From UBA1189 sp045594245 (GTDB taxonomy: Bacteria; Bacteroidota; Bacteroidia; Bacteroidales; Bacteroidaceae): a stretch of DNA of 64,000 nt. The position numbers and the translations under genes were made by a program. The stretch is from contig JAZNYG010000010.1 of assembly GCA_045594245.1 (NCBI GenBank), positions 51,199-115,198 on the forward strand. The letters run 5' to 3'. Of this stretch, positions 28,330 through 37,377 are shown in pieces (the first letter of the stretch is position 1; every line of letters starts with the position of its first letter). The notes beneath the pieces are model-generated. The model did not search any database and had not been told where the DNA came from. It saw only the letters and a program-made list of their open reading frames with translations.

Positions 28330-31300
28330 CTAATTTAGTTTATAATCCAATCCATTGCATTTTTTTATGTAGTTTATCAAATCTTTTTCGACTGAAATTT
28401 TTAGAGACCGGGATTTAAGATCTGCATGGAATTGTCCTTCTGAATCTTTTACTGTAAAATATACGTCAGTGTGTCCTGAATGTGCGTTGAGCATAGTATG
28501 CAGGTCATTAATAACTTCCTTGTTAAGTTCTTCTAACTGCAGGTATATAGTGATACGCTGTATGAGTACATTTTTTACATCGGGAAGCAGTTCTACGGAA
28601 CCAACCTTGAGTTCAAATACTTCAGGGGTGTATTTGCGTGGTACGATGCGTCCCTTTATGTAGAGGAAGTATCCTTCTATCATATAATTGCTCCATCGCA
28701 TCCAATCGTCGCCGAAAAGAGCAATCTCATAGGTGCCAGAAAAGTCCTCTATTTTGGCAATGCCAAATGGTTTATTGTTTCTGGTGAATCCACTGCGCAC
28801 AGCGGTGACTACACCGCCAAGGCTGACGTCGCGTTCCTCTTTTTTATCAAGTGCTTCTTGTATGTTGGCTAAGTGTACTGAGCATACATCTTCAAGAATG
28901 ATACGGTATTCATCGAGCGGATGTGCCGATAGGTAGATACCTACAAGGTCGCGCTCTCTGTTGAGGCGTTCGATGGTGGACCATACGGGTGCATTCTCAG
29001 GAACTTTAGGCTGAGACACAGCTTGGCTCATACCGTCCATACCGAAGAGGGAGTTCATGGCCGAGGCACGCTCGGTCTGCACCAGGGTGCCGTAGCGGAT
29101 GAGGATGTCGAGGAAGCCCTCTTTCTTGGCGTTCTCGGCAAAGTAGTGCTCGCGCTTCATCTCGGGGAAGCAGTCGAAGCCTCCCGAGAGTGCCAGGCAC
29201 TCGAGGTTCTTACGGTTGCAGGCCTGCAGGTTGACACGCTCTACAAAGTCGTAGATATTCTTGTAAGGACCATTGGCTTCGCGCTCCTTGATGATGGCCT
29301 CCACAGCTCCTTCACCCACACCCTTGACACCACCAAGCCCGAAGCGGATGTCACCCTTGGCGTTGACAGAGAACTTAAGGTAACTCTCGTTCACATCGGG
29401 ACCAAGTACGTTGATGCCCATGGCCTTGCACTCGTCCATGAGCTTGGTAATTTCGTCGATGCGCGAGAGGTTGCGCGAGAGGTTGGCAGCCATGTATTGG
29501 GGTGGGTAGTTAGCCTTGAGGTAGGCTGTCTGGTAGGCTACCCAGGAGTAGCAGGTGGCGTGGCTCTTGTTGAAGGCGTAGGAGGCAAACTTCTCCCAGT
29601 CGCTCCAAATCTTGTCGAGGATCTTGGGGTCGTGACCGTTCTTCTGTCCACCCTCGATAAACTTGGGCTTCATCTTGTCTACGATGTCCTTCTTCTTCTT
29701 ACCCATGGCCTTACGCAGGGCGTCGGACTCACCACGGGTGAAGTCGGCCAGCTGGCGCGAGAGGAGCATCACCTGCTCCTGGTATACGGTGATACCGTAG
29801 GTGTCCTTGAGGTACTTCTCCATGCAAGGGATGTCGTACTCAATGGGCTTGCGGCCGTGCTTACGGTCGATAAAGTCGGGGATATAGTCCATCGGGCCCG
29901 GACGGTAGAGGGCGTTCATGGCGATGAGGTCCTCGAAGGTGGAGGGCTGCAGCTCGCGCAGGTACTTCTGCATACCGGGCGACTCGAACTGGAACGTACC
30001 GATGGTCTTGCCTTCGCAATAGAGCTGGTAGGTCTTGGGGTCGTCAATGGATATGGTGTCAACGTCGACATCGATGCCGAGGCTCTGTTTGATGTTGGCC
30101 ACTGCCTCCTTGATGATGGAGAGGGTCTTCAGTCCCAGGAAGTCCATCTTGATGAGGCCCGTGTCCTCAATCACGCTACCCTCGTATTGTGTCACCAGTA
30201 GTTTTTCGCCTGTCTCCTTGTCATCGGCTGTGCTCACGGGTACCCAGTCGGTGATGTCGTCACGGCAGATGATGGTGCCACAGGCATGTACACCAGTTCC
30301 GCGCACGTTGCCTTCGAGCATCTTGGCATACTTGATGGTGTCGCGCAAGATGGGGTCGGGCGATGTCTCGGCCTCCTGCAGCTCGGGGATAGCCTCGATG
30401 GCATTGGGGAGGTTGAGCTTCTTGTCGGGCAGCTTGTCGGGGATGAGCTTGCAGAGGTAGTTGGAACGGTCGAGCGGCAGCTTCTGCACGCGTGCCACGT
30501 CCTTGAGGGCCATCTTTGTGGCCATGGTGCCATAGGTGATGATATGGGCCACCTTCTCGGCACCGTACTTCTCGGTCACCCAGCGCAGCACCTCGCTGCG
30601 GCCGTCATCGTCGAAGTCCACGTCGATATCGGGAAGAGAGATACGGTCGGGGTTGAGGAAACGCTCGAACAGCAAGTCATACTTGATAGGGTCGATGCGC
30701 GTAATCTCCAAGCAATAGGCCACAGCAGATCCCGCTGCCGAGCCACGTCCCGGACCTACCGATACGCCCAGCAGGTTGCGTGCTGCCCAGATGAAGTCCT
30801 GCACGATGAGGAAGTAGCCCGGGAAACCCATCGTCTTCATGATGTGCAGCTCGAAGATGAGGCGGTCCTCAATCTCGGGCGTCATGTTGGGGTAGTATTT
30901 CTTGGCACCGTCCATGGTGAGCTTCTTCAGGTAGTCGGCCTCGAGCTTGATGCGGTAGAGCTTGTCGTAGCCACCCAGCTTCTCAATCTTGGCTTCGGCA
31001 TCGGCCTGCGAGAGCACCACGTTGCCCTTCTCATCGCGAGTGAACTCATTGAAGAGGTCCTCCTCGGTATATTTCTGGCGGTAGCCCTCCTCGGTACCGA
31101 AGTCCTCGGGAATCTCGAAGTTGGGCATGATGGGTGCGTGGTCGATGGAGTAGAACTCCACCTGATCGCATATCTTCACCGTGTTGGCCAAGGCCTCGGG
31201 GATGTGGCCGAAGATTTCGTTCATCTCGGCCGTCGTCTTCATCCACTCCTGCTTGGAGTAGAGCATGCGGGTGGGGTCGTCGAGGTCCTTGCCCGTGGAG

Positions 31301-32136
31301 AGGCAGATGAGGCGGTCGTGAGCCTCGGCATGCTCCTCGTTGACAAAGTGCACGTCGTTGGTGCACACCAACCCGATGCCATATTTCTTGCTGTATTCGA
31401 TGAGCTTCTCGTTCACCTTCAGCTGCAGTTCGTACGCCTCGTGGTTGGCACGTGCTACGGTAGCCTTGTGCAGCTGCAGTTCCAGGTAGTAGTCTTCACC
31501 GAAAACGCTCTTGTACCACTGTATGGTCTCTTCGGCATCGGAGAGCATGCCGCGGGTTATCTTCTTGGGCACCTCGCCACCGAGACAGGCCGAGCATACG
31601 ATGAGGCCCTCCTTGTATTTCTTCAGCTCCACGCGATCGGTACGGGGGCGGTTGTAGAAACCCTCGGTCCATGCTTTTGACACCAGTTTGATGAGGTTGT
31701 GGTATCCCTTCTCGTTCTTGGCCAGCACCACCAGGTGATAGTTGGCGCCGTCGGCCTCCTTGCCCTCCTTCTGGTAGAGTCGGCGTGGAGCCACATACAT
31801 CTCGCATCCGATGATGGGCTTGAAGCGCTTTGCCTCCAGCTCCTTCACCTTGGCCTTGCACTCGGCCACGGCAACGGCAGGGTCTTCGCACTCCTCCTTA
31901 CCACTCTCGATGGCCTTGATGCGCTTCTTCAGGTCCTTTATCTCACCGTTAATTCCACTATTCTTCTTGTTGGTATAGTTGATAAACTCCTTGATGCCCA
32001 TCATGTTACCATGGTCGGTAACGGCGATGCCGCGCATGCCGTCGGCCATAGCCTTATCCACCAACTTGGGGATGCTTGCCTGCCCGTCAAGTATCGAATA
32101 TTGCGTATGTACGTGTAAATGAACGAAGTCTTCCAT
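28330..32136 (-). CDS. dnaE: DNA polymerase III alpha subunit
   Basis: 1268 residues, DnaE1 type. The N-terminal PHP domain starts HLHVHTQYSILDGQ, with VTDHGNMMG following. Polymerase motifs: GPGRGSAAGSAVAYCL and the catalytic-Asp segment LPDIDVDFDDDGR; then GVHACGTIICRDD, LYRPGPMDYIPDF and KSHATCYSWVAYQTAY. The C-terminal OB fold is seen in DVSLGGVVTAVRSG. The start at 32136 (MEDFVHLHVHT) is at the PHP beginning; the frame upstream to 32241 crosses the TATCTTTG promoter and is non-coding. Replicative polymerase of the holoenzyme. Confidence 0.97.
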   Translation of the reverse strand: MEDFVHLHVHTQYSILDGQASIPKLVDKAMADGMRGIAVTDHGNMMGIKEFINYTNKKNSGINGEIKDLKKRIKAIESGKEECEDPAVAVAECKAKVKELEAKRFKPIIGCEMYVAPRRLYQKEGKEADGANYHLVVLAKNEKGYHNLIKLVSKAWTEGFYNRPRTDRVELKKYKEGLIVCSACLGGEVPKKITRGMLSDAEETIQWYKSVFGEDYYLELQLHKATVARANHEAYELQLKVNEKLIEYSKKYGIGLVCTNDVHFVNEEHAEAHDRLICLSTGKDLDDPTRMLYSKQEWMKTTAEMNEIFGHIPEALANTVKICDQVEFYSIDHAPIMPNFEIPEDFGTEEGYRQKYTEEDLFNEFTRDEKGNVVLSQADAEAKIEKLGGYDKLYRIKLEADYLKKLTMDGAKKYYPNMTPEIEDRLIFELHIMKTMGFPGYFLIVQDFIWAARNLLGVSVGPGRGSAAGSAVAYCLEITRIDPIKYDLLFERFLNPDRISLPDIDVDFDDDGRSEVLRWVTEKYGAEKVAHIITYGTMATKMALKDVARVQKLPLDRSNYLCKLIPDKLPDKKLNLPNAIEAIPELQEAETSPDPILRDTIKYAKMLEGNVRGTGVHACGTIICRDDITDWVPVSTADDKETGEKLLVTQYEGSVIEDTGLIKMDFLGLKTLSIIKEAVANIKQSLGIDVDVDTISIDDPKTYQLYCEGKTIGTFQFESPGMQKYLRELQPSTFEDLIAMNALYRPGPMDYIPDFIDRKHGRKPIEYDIPCMEKYLKDTYGITVYQEQVMLLSRQLADFTRGESDALRKAMGKKKKDIVDKMKPKFIEGGQKNGHDPKILDKIWSDWEKFASYAFNKSHATCYSWVAYQTAYLKANYPPQYMAANLSRNLSRIDEITKLMDECKAMGINVLGPDVNESYLKFSVNAKGDIRFGLGGVKGVGEGAVEAIIKEREANGPYKNIYDFVERVNLQACNRKNLECLALSGGFDCFPEMKREHYFAENAKKEGFLDILIRYGTLVQTERASAMNSLFGMDGMSQAVSQPKVPENAPVWSTIERLNRERDLVGIYLSAHPLDEYRIILEDVCSVHLANIQEALDKKEERDVSLGGVVTAVRSGFTRNNKPFGIAKIEDFSGTYEIALFGDDWMRWSNYMIEGYFLYIKGRIVPRKYTPEVFELKVGSVELLPDVKNVLIQRITIYLQLEELNKEVINDLHTMLNAHSGHTDVYFTVKDSEGQFHADLKSRSLKISVEKDLINYIKKCNGLDYKLN

Positions 32137-32155
32137 AATCTTTTTCTTATAGGAA

Positions 32156-32163
32156 CAAAGATA
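32156..32163 (-). promoter_or_regulatory. Promoter -7 element for dnaE
   Basis: TATCTTTG on the minus strand, 20 bp before the dnaE start codon. Confidence 0.65.
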
Positions 32164-32278
32164 GTGCAAGCCGAGTGAAAAGCCAAATTTATTTTGAGCA
32201 TTTCCGAAGCGACACCTATCTTCTGTCTGTGCGAAGCACAAACTAAAATTAGTGCAAGCCGATCAAAATGCCAAATTT
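32164..32278. repeat. Two 27-bp imperfect direct repeats upstream of dnaE
   Basis: Copies at 32164-32190 and 32252-32278 both start GTGCAAGCCGA and end CCAAATTT, matching at 23 of 27 positions. Very similar sequences occur upstream of many Bacteroidales genes (from memory), so this is probably a dispersed promoter-region element. Confidence 0.65.
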
Positions 32279-32426
32279 CAATGTGTGAATGTTGTGCAAA
32301 AGTGGCAATGATTCTACAAGTTGTATCTATCTGATATTCTAAGGTATACTTAATTCTTTTTATCAATCATACAAAGGATGACAGAGGTAAAAAACTAAAC
32401 AATACAAGATAAAAACCTCTTTATGA

Positions 32427-34520
32427 CTATTTCACGTGAAGATTGACCTGCATGGTGGCACGGTATTCTTTACCGTCTGTGTGAGTATAAATGATGGCTT
32501 GGCGCACAGTGTAGGTCTTTCCACGGGTAAGGCGACCTGGATACTGGCCTACGTAGCAGCCATATTTATCAGGATAGAACTCGGCAAAGATGCGGGCATT
32601 GCCATCATAACCACAGATGTTGCCCGAGTTGTTGAACCAATGTCCGAAGCAAGTGCTTGAGCTGGTAGATGTCGTAGTGTTGTTGGCTACAGTACCATTG
32701 GAGTTCACTCCCACGAAACGTATCTTATTAGCTGCGCCTACCTTGACAGAGCGCATCTGAGCGGTGCTGAGACCCAGTGCTTGGCTTACGGCATCCATAT
32801 CGTACTGCACACGTACGGAAGAGTAGTTACTCCCGTCGTAGGCCAACGTTGCTTCAATGACTACCGTGGTATCGTGGCGAGCATAGTCGGCTGGATACTC
32901 ATCATAGGTGCGACTCACACCGTAGGGGTCGGTGCCGCTGAACTGCACAGCATAGGGCCATTGCTCATCATCTGCATCATTGTCGTTCCAGGAATGACTC
33001 CACCATTTGGTGGGTGCTCCCATAACAACAAACCATAGGTGTGTACATTTCTCCGGGATAGTGATGGTGACCTCACCCTCGGCATCACGGCCCATCTCAC
33101 CATAAGTGCGGGTGCCGTCAGACGAGTAAGCTACGAGACCATAACGCCATCCTGCACGCTCGGGATATATGGAGCGATAGCCAGAAACGTTGGAGAGACC
33201 TTTGAAGGTTGCTTTCACCACAGTACCTGCTGCAGGCACCTTGAGGGGATTGGCGTTGTAACCATAGTTTTGAGGACAATAAGCGGGGTCTACTATCCAC
33301 CAGTTGCTCTCGCCATTGAGGTGTGAGGTTACGATGTTCTCGGGAACCTCTTGCAGGCGCTGTTGCTCACTACCAATAAGGTGTTGCCCGTAGGTCTTCC
33401 AACGGTCGATGTCCATAGCTGCGATATGGGCATAGCCGGTAAACTGCTCATCTGCAAAGCTCTGTTCGTCGTGTCCGAAGATGCGCATGTAGGCCTGTAT
33501 AGGGTCCTCGGGATAGGTTGCTTCGCGCCATACGCGGCCTATGGTGTTGAGTCCATGGAGTTGGCACCACCAATCCTGATAGTAGCAGTTGTTGTAACGG
33601 GCCCCCTCATGGATAATGTTCATATGGTGCATATTTTGGTTGTTTCCCCAGTTCTCTGAAAACTGTGCTGAAGGATATACCTTATGTGCCTGCCAATTAG
33701 CACAGTCCTCCCACCATTCGTTTCCACTGGAGTTCTCACCCAGCACATAGTTGAGTCCGTGGGTGGAGCCGAGATCGGCACTTACCAGATATTGGAAGGT
33801 GTGACCTATCTCGTGAGCTACAGTAACATTGCTGCTGGCAGCCCAAGCATTGCAGTGGAACAAACCTACCTTATGTGATTTCTTCGTCTTGGAAGAGCCC
33901 GTGCCAGCTGTCCAAACTGATCCGTCGACACCGCTACCATCGGCACGCCATTCTGACTGGTTGACGATAAACATCTCTATCTTCACTCGGTCGGTAGTTG
34001 ACTTGCCTGATTCAAGGAAACCGAGTTCATTGACATAAACATCCCATATCTTCTCGGCATTTTTGAGCAAGGTATTGATATTGCACACCGAACCTGAGGC
34101 ACCGCCAGTGAGGTTCCCATTAGATTGAAGCTTGAGCCCCTTAGCCCAAAAGAGTACAAAATGCTCGCTTTCGGCACTACGCTGGAAACAGAAGGTGGAA
34201 TTCTCGTTGGTGAAATCATTGTTCGAATAGGTATTGGGACGCACAAGGTAGCGCTCAATCTCATCGAAACGGTATACACCATCAGTGCGGAATGTTTTGG
34301 GAAGGGCTGTAACCTTTCCTGCAGCAGAATTGTATTTGTAGAGCTTGAAACGGGTGTTGGTAACCTCTATGGAGTCAACTCCAGTTAGATTTATCACTTC
34401 ATTCTCAACAAATCGATCATTGAACTGAAACCACATTGTATCGGGTTTCTCTTGTGCACTGAGCATAGAAGCAGATGCTTGTATGCCAATAAAAGCCAAC
34501 AAAGGCAATATCTTTTTCAT
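32427..34520 (-). CDS. Secreted HExxH protein, DUF6055/DUF4859-like
   Basis: 697 residues with signal peptide MKKILPLLAFIGIQASASM. An early domain (SAESEHFVLFWAKGLKLQ) and the zinc motif VTVAHEIGHTFQYL (H236, E237, H240), with downstream ENSSGNEWWEDCANWQ (E268/E271) as candidate third ligand, fit DUF6055-type peptidase-like proteins. The C-terminal ~150 residues (VQYDMDAVSQALGL, FVGVNSNG, AIIYTHTDGKEYRATMQ) resemble DUF4859. Thus it is probably a gluzincin-like peptidase with a carbohydrate- or protein-binding C-terminus; activity unproven. It lies 47 bp after the small sorting-tail gene and shares its promoter. Confidence 0.7.
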   Translation of the reverse strand: MKKILPLLAFIGIQASASMLSAQEKPDTMWFQFNDRFVENEVINLTGVDSIEVTNTRFKLYKYNSAAGKVTALPKTFRTDGVYRFDEIERYLVRPNTYSNNDFTNENSTFCFQRSAESEHFVLFWAKGLKLQSNGNLTGGASGSVCNINTLLKNAEKIWDVYVNELGFLESGKSTTDRVKIEMFIVNQSEWRADGSGVDGSVWTAGTGSSKTKKSHKVGLFHCNAWAASSNVTVAHEIGHTFQYLVSADLGSTHGLNYVLGENSSGNEWWEDCANWQAHKVYPSAQFSENWGNNQNMHHMNIIHEGARYNNCYYQDWWCQLHGLNTIGRVWREATYPEDPIQAYMRIFGHDEQSFADEQFTGYAHIAAMDIDRWKTYGQHLIGSEQQRLQEVPENIVTSHLNGESNWWIVDPAYCPQNYGYNANPLKVPAAGTVVKATFKGLSNVSGYRSIYPERAGWRYGLVAYSSDGTRTYGEMGRDAEGEVTITIPEKCTHLWFVVMGAPTKWWSHSWNDNDADDEQWPYAVQFSGTDPYGVSRTYDEYPADYARHDTTVVIEATLAYDGSNYSSVRVQYDMDAVSQALGLSTAQMRSVKVGAANKIRFVGVNSNGTVANNTTTSTSSSTCFGHWFNNSGNICGYDGNARIFAEFYPDKYGCYVGQYPGRLTRGKTYTVRQAIIYTHTDGKEYRATMQVNLHVK

Positions 34521-34567
34521 TTATTCTATATTTAAGTCAACAGACTTTGGCCGTGTATTATTAATGA

Positions 34568-35029
34568 TTAATCTTTCTTCATCACCTTCAGTGAGGTGTT
34601 GCCTACCTTAACTGCATAGATACCTTGCGGCAGTACGCTGAGGTCTACAAAGAGGAACCCCGCTTCATTACGTATCGGAGCTTCTACCGATGAACCGTTG
34701 GGCGCATAGACCTTGACAGACTCAGTATCTGCTGCGGGCAATGCTAATACGTTGCTACAATACGATATCCGTGCGTCAGCAAGTTTATGCTCTATACCAT
34801 TAGGATCATCGGTAAGGGAAATATAGATATTCTTCAAGTTAGCAAAGCTATAGCCATCAGCATTGACCATAACCCCGCCATCGACGAAGTGTATCATAGG
34901 GTCTTCTTCGCCTCCTAACAGATAGTATACCAGAGTACCGTCAGTAAGTGTAAGGACCAAACTCTTGGCCGTTAGGGTCGATACAGAGACGAACAAACAT
35001 GTGACAAATGCAAGAATACTTCTTTTCAT
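34568..35029 (-). CDS. Small secreted protein with sorting-type C-terminus
   Basis: 153 residues. Signal peptide MKRSILAFVTCLFVSVSTL. A short repeat-like N-terminal part (SLVLTLTDGTLVYYLLGGEE) resembles the strand found at the start of several Bacteroidales adhesin-like proteins. The C-terminal ~70 residues (ESVKVYAPNGSSVE ... DLSVLPQGIYAVKVGN ... LKVMKKD) match the type IX/Por-type sorting tail. The protein consists of little more than a leader and a tail. First gene of an operon with the HExxH protein. Confidence 0.7.
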   Translation of the reverse strand: MKRSILAFVTCLFVSVSTLTAKSLVLTLTDGTLVYYLLGGEEDPMIHFVDGGVMVNADGYSFANLKNIYISLTDDPNGIEHKLADARISYCSNVLALPAADTESVKVYAPNGSSVEAPIRNEAGFLFVDLSVLPQGIYAVKVGNTSLKVMKKD

Positions 35030-35058
35030 GGTGTTATATTATTAATAGAACAATAATG

Positions 35059-35066
35059 CAAAGTTA
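35059..35066 (-). promoter_or_regulatory. Promoter -7 element for the secreted pair
   Basis: TAACTTTG on the minus strand, 30 bp before the start codon at 35029. Confidence 0.6.
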
Positions 35067-35168
35067 AACATTCTATACAAAAATACAAATATAAACGCGC
35101 AAACTACTCAAAAAAAATACGATAACGTTTTTTTTAGCTTTTTATGGTGTTATTTGAAAAAAGATTCC

Positions 35169-35176
35169 TACCTTTG
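35169..35176 (+). promoter_or_regulatory. Promoter -7 element for greA
   Basis: TACCTTTG fits TAnnTTTG. It is 130 bp upstream of the greA start, leaving an unusually long leader. Confidence 0.65.
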
Positions 35177-35197
35177 CAGACACATAGATGACCTGAA

Positions 35198-35234
35198 GGG
35201 TTCCGGCAGCAATCAGATGCCGGGATTCTTTTTT
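35198..35234 (+). terminator. Intrinsic terminator inside the greA leader (attenuator candidate)
   Basis: GGGTTCCGGCA pairs with TGCCGGGATTC (11 bp including G-T wobbles; 9-nt loop) and is followed by six T. It lies about 15-20 nt after the predicted transcription start. The T tract is also the left arm of a second hairpin (35228-35254: CTTTTTTGTTTCG / CGAAACAAAAAAG), whose pairing would sequester it. Possible outcomes are a short leader RNA of about 50 nt or read-through into greA. Confidence 0.7.
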
Positions 35235-35305
35235 GTTTCGCCCGAAACAAAAAAGCAGACATTATGCATAAGAATTAATAAACAAACGTATAAAAGAAAA
35301 AGATT

Positions 35306-35773
35306 ATGGCTTATATGTCACAAGAGGGCTACGATCAATTGGTAGCCGAACTGAGAAGATTAGAGAGTGTGGAGCGACCTGAGATTTCGCGTCAGATTGC
35401 CGAGGCACGTGATAAGGGGGACCTGTCGGAGAACGCTGAGTATGATGCCGCGAAGGAAGCACAAGGTATGTTGGAAATGAAGATAAACCAGCTCAAGCTT
35501 ACCATCAGCGAAGCCCGTATTATCGACACCAGCAAACTCAAGACTGATACCGTACAGGTGCTCACTAAAGTTGAGTTGAAGAACACGAAAACAGGCATGA
35601 AGATGTGCTATGCTATTGTCCCTGAGAGCGAAGCCAACCTGAAAGCAGGAAAAATCTCAGTGAATACGCCTATTGCACAGGGGCTGTTGGGCAAGAAGCC
35701 CGGTGACGTGGCCGACATCAAGACTCCTGGTGGCATGATTAGTCTTGAAGTATTAAGCATTAGCATCGCATAA
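35306..35773 (+). CDS. greA: Transcription elongation factor GreA
   Basis: 155 residues. Stimulates RNA cleavage by backtracked RNA polymerase through its secondary channel. The N-terminal coiled coil contains the tip motif DKGDLSENAEYDAAKEAQ with the paired acidic residues. The C-terminal FKBP-like domain contains YAIVPESEANLKAGKISVNT and ending PGGMISLEVLSI. The start at 35306 follows from the coiled coil length. Cotranscribed with the HIT gene 4 bp downstream; its leader carries a terminator. Confidence 0.96.
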   Translation: MAYMSQEGYDQLVAELRRLESVERPEISRQIAEARDKGDLSENAEYDAAKEAQGMLEMKINQLKLTISEARIIDTSKLKTDTVQVLTKVELKNTKTGMKMCYAIVPESEANLKAGKISVNTPIAQGLLGKKPGDVADIKTPGGMISLEVLSISIA

Positions 35774-35777
35774 GGCT

Positions 35778-36170
35778 ATGGCAAGTATATTCAGCAGAAT
35801 AGTAGCTGGTGAAATCCCATGCTACAAGGTGGCAGAAGATGAGAATTACTTTGCCTTCCTTGACATCAATCCGATGGTAAAAGGTCACACGCTTGTAATC
35901 CCCAAGCGCGAAGTTGACTATATATTTGATCTCGAAGATGACGAGCTGGCTGGCTTGCACCTCTTTGCAAAAAAAGTTGCTAAGGCCCTAAAGACAGCCT
36001 TCCCCTGTCAACGTATCGGTATGGCGGTGCTTGGTATGGAGGTCCCTCATACACACATACACCTCATACCATTGCAAAAAGAGAGCGATATGCTCTTTAG
36101 TAATCCTAAGTTGACTCTTACTTCAGAAGAGTTTGTCGAGATTGCTGCCAAGATACAGGCTGCCATGTAG
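35778..36170 (+). CDS. HIT-family nucleotide-binding protein
   Basis: 130 residues with the histidine-triad motif VPHTHIHLIPL. FSRIVAGEIPCYKVAEDENY and MVKGHTLVIPKREVDYIFDL are typical of HinT-like purine nucleoside phosphoramidases. Cytoplasmic; physiological substrate unknown. Second gene of the greA operon, closed by a terminator. Confidence 0.92.
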   Translation: MASIFSRIVAGEIPCYKVAEDENYFAFLDINPMVKGHTLVIPKREVDYIFDLEDDELAGLHLFAKKVAKALKTAFPCQRIGMAVLGMEVPHTHIHLIPLQKESDMLFSNPKLTLTSEEFVEIAAKIQAAM

Positions 36171-36194
36171 TCTTTTCTCATAGTTATATATAGA

Positions 36195-36223
36195 AGAAGC
36201 GGGGCATTGCCTCGCTTCTCTTT
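36195..36223. terminator. Terminator between the HIT gene and convergent manC
   Basis: AGAAGCGGGG and CCTCGCTTCT form a 10-bp stem with one mismatch around CATTG, then CTTTATA. The convergent genes flank it and it may serve both. Confidence 0.65.
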
Positions 36224-36242
36224 ATATAAGTATCACTCATCA

Positions 36243-37325
36243 TTACATATACCCTTCCCCATGTTTCAATAATACATTGTTGCGGAACTTCTTGAAGTCA
36301 TCATCCTCGTCCTTCTTACAGATTACAAGTACATCATCTGTGTCATTGACAAGGTATCCTTCAAGGTCTTGCAGGATTACCAGTTTGTTGTCAGCTGCTG
36401 ATACTAGGTTGTTATGACAATTATAGAATTCCACACTGCCCCCTTGTATCACATTGCCTTCGCTGTCTTTTGACGAGTAGCGATACACGTCGTCCCAACG
36501 TCCCATATCTGCCCAACCAAAGGTGCCAATTTGCATATATATGTTTGAAGCACGCTCAATGACCGCATAGTCTACTGAGATGTTGGGAAATGATTCATAA
36601 CACTCATACAGCGCCGAACGACGAATATTGCGATCGGGTTCCATGCGGAAAATGGCATCAAGACGCACGGTCATATCAGGCAGCATCTGTGTCATCGTGT
36701 TAATAATGGTATTTACATTCCATATGAAAAGCCCTGTATTCCAAAAGAATTCTCCGCTCTCTACAAACAGTCGTGCAAAGTCGTACTCGGGCTTCTCAGT
36801 GAAGGTCTTGATTTTAGCAAAGCCATTGACTGCATCATCTTCAATCTGAATATATCCGTAACGGGTTTCGGGGTGAGTAGGTCGTATACCTACCGTCACC
36901 AAAGCATTGTGCTCGGAAACATATTGAAGTGCGCGGAGCATATCATCTGCAAATTTCGACTCATCGAGAATCAGTTGGTCTGATGGAGCCATTACGATAT
37001 TGGCTTTAGGATTGAGTGTGCGGATATGGTAAGCTGCAAAAGCCATACTAGGAGCTGTACCTCGATGGGCGGGTTCGCGTAAGATCTGTTCGATTGGGAG
37101 CTCAGGGATTTGTTCACGTACAAAATCAGAATAATCCAGATGTGTGGAGACTATAATATTTTCCTGTGGCACGATACGTGCAAAGCGTTCGTACGTTTGC
37201 CGTAAAAGCGATTTGCCCATACCAAAGAAATCAATAAACTGTTTTGGACACTGTATTCTGCTTTGTGGCCAAAATCGGCTACCGATTCCACCAGCCATGA
37301 TAACACAATAATTATTCTGATTCAT
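36243..37325 (-). CDS. manC: Mannose-1-phosphate guanylyltransferase
   Basis: 360 residues. Makes GDP-mannose from GTP and mannose-1-phosphate for surface glycans. N-terminal NDP-sugar transferase signature CVIMAGGIGSRFWPQSR and PKQFIDFFG; also ANIVMAPSDQLI, ETRYGYIQ and NTGLFIWNV. No fused phosphomannose isomerase domain is present (such fusions are near 470 residues). The start at 37325 (MNQNNYCVIMAGG) is right before the signature; longer in-frame starts overlap the gap to sdaA. It lies 52 bp after sdaA on the same strand. Confidence 0.92.
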   Translation of the reverse strand: MNQNNYCVIMAGGIGSRFWPQSRIQCPKQFIDFFGMGKSLLRQTYERFARIVPQENIIVSTHLDYSDFVREQIPELPIEQILREPAHRGTAPSMAFAAYHIRTLNPKANIVMAPSDQLILDESKFADDMLRALQYVSEHNALVTVGIRPTHPETRYGYIQIEDDAVNGFAKIKTFTEKPEYDFARLFVESGEFFWNTGLFIWNVNTIINTMTQMLPDMTVRLDAIFRMEPDRNIRRSALYECYESFPNISVDYAVIERASNIYMQIGTFGWADMGRWDDVYRYSSKDSEGNVIQGGSVEFYNCHNNLVSAADNKLVILQDLEGYLVNDTDDVLVICKKDEDDDFKKFRNNVLLKHGEGYM

Positions 37326-37377
37326 ATTTCTTATGGTATTAGATGTTTGTATTTTCAGGGAGTTATTGATAGGATTC

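Noticed and set aside
29023..31680. Long open frames on the plus strand opposite dnaE (392 and 464 codons)
   Set aside because: They mirror the codon bias of the GC-rich dnaE coding strand; no domain or promoter supports them. The same holds for long frames opposite mutS (12024-13148) and the alginate-lyase-fold gene (20146-21387).
32427..32450. A second parS-like word (TTTCACGTGAA at about 32430-32440)
   Set aside because: Only about 12 of 16 consensus positions match and it lies in the stop-codon end of a coding gene; likely chance.
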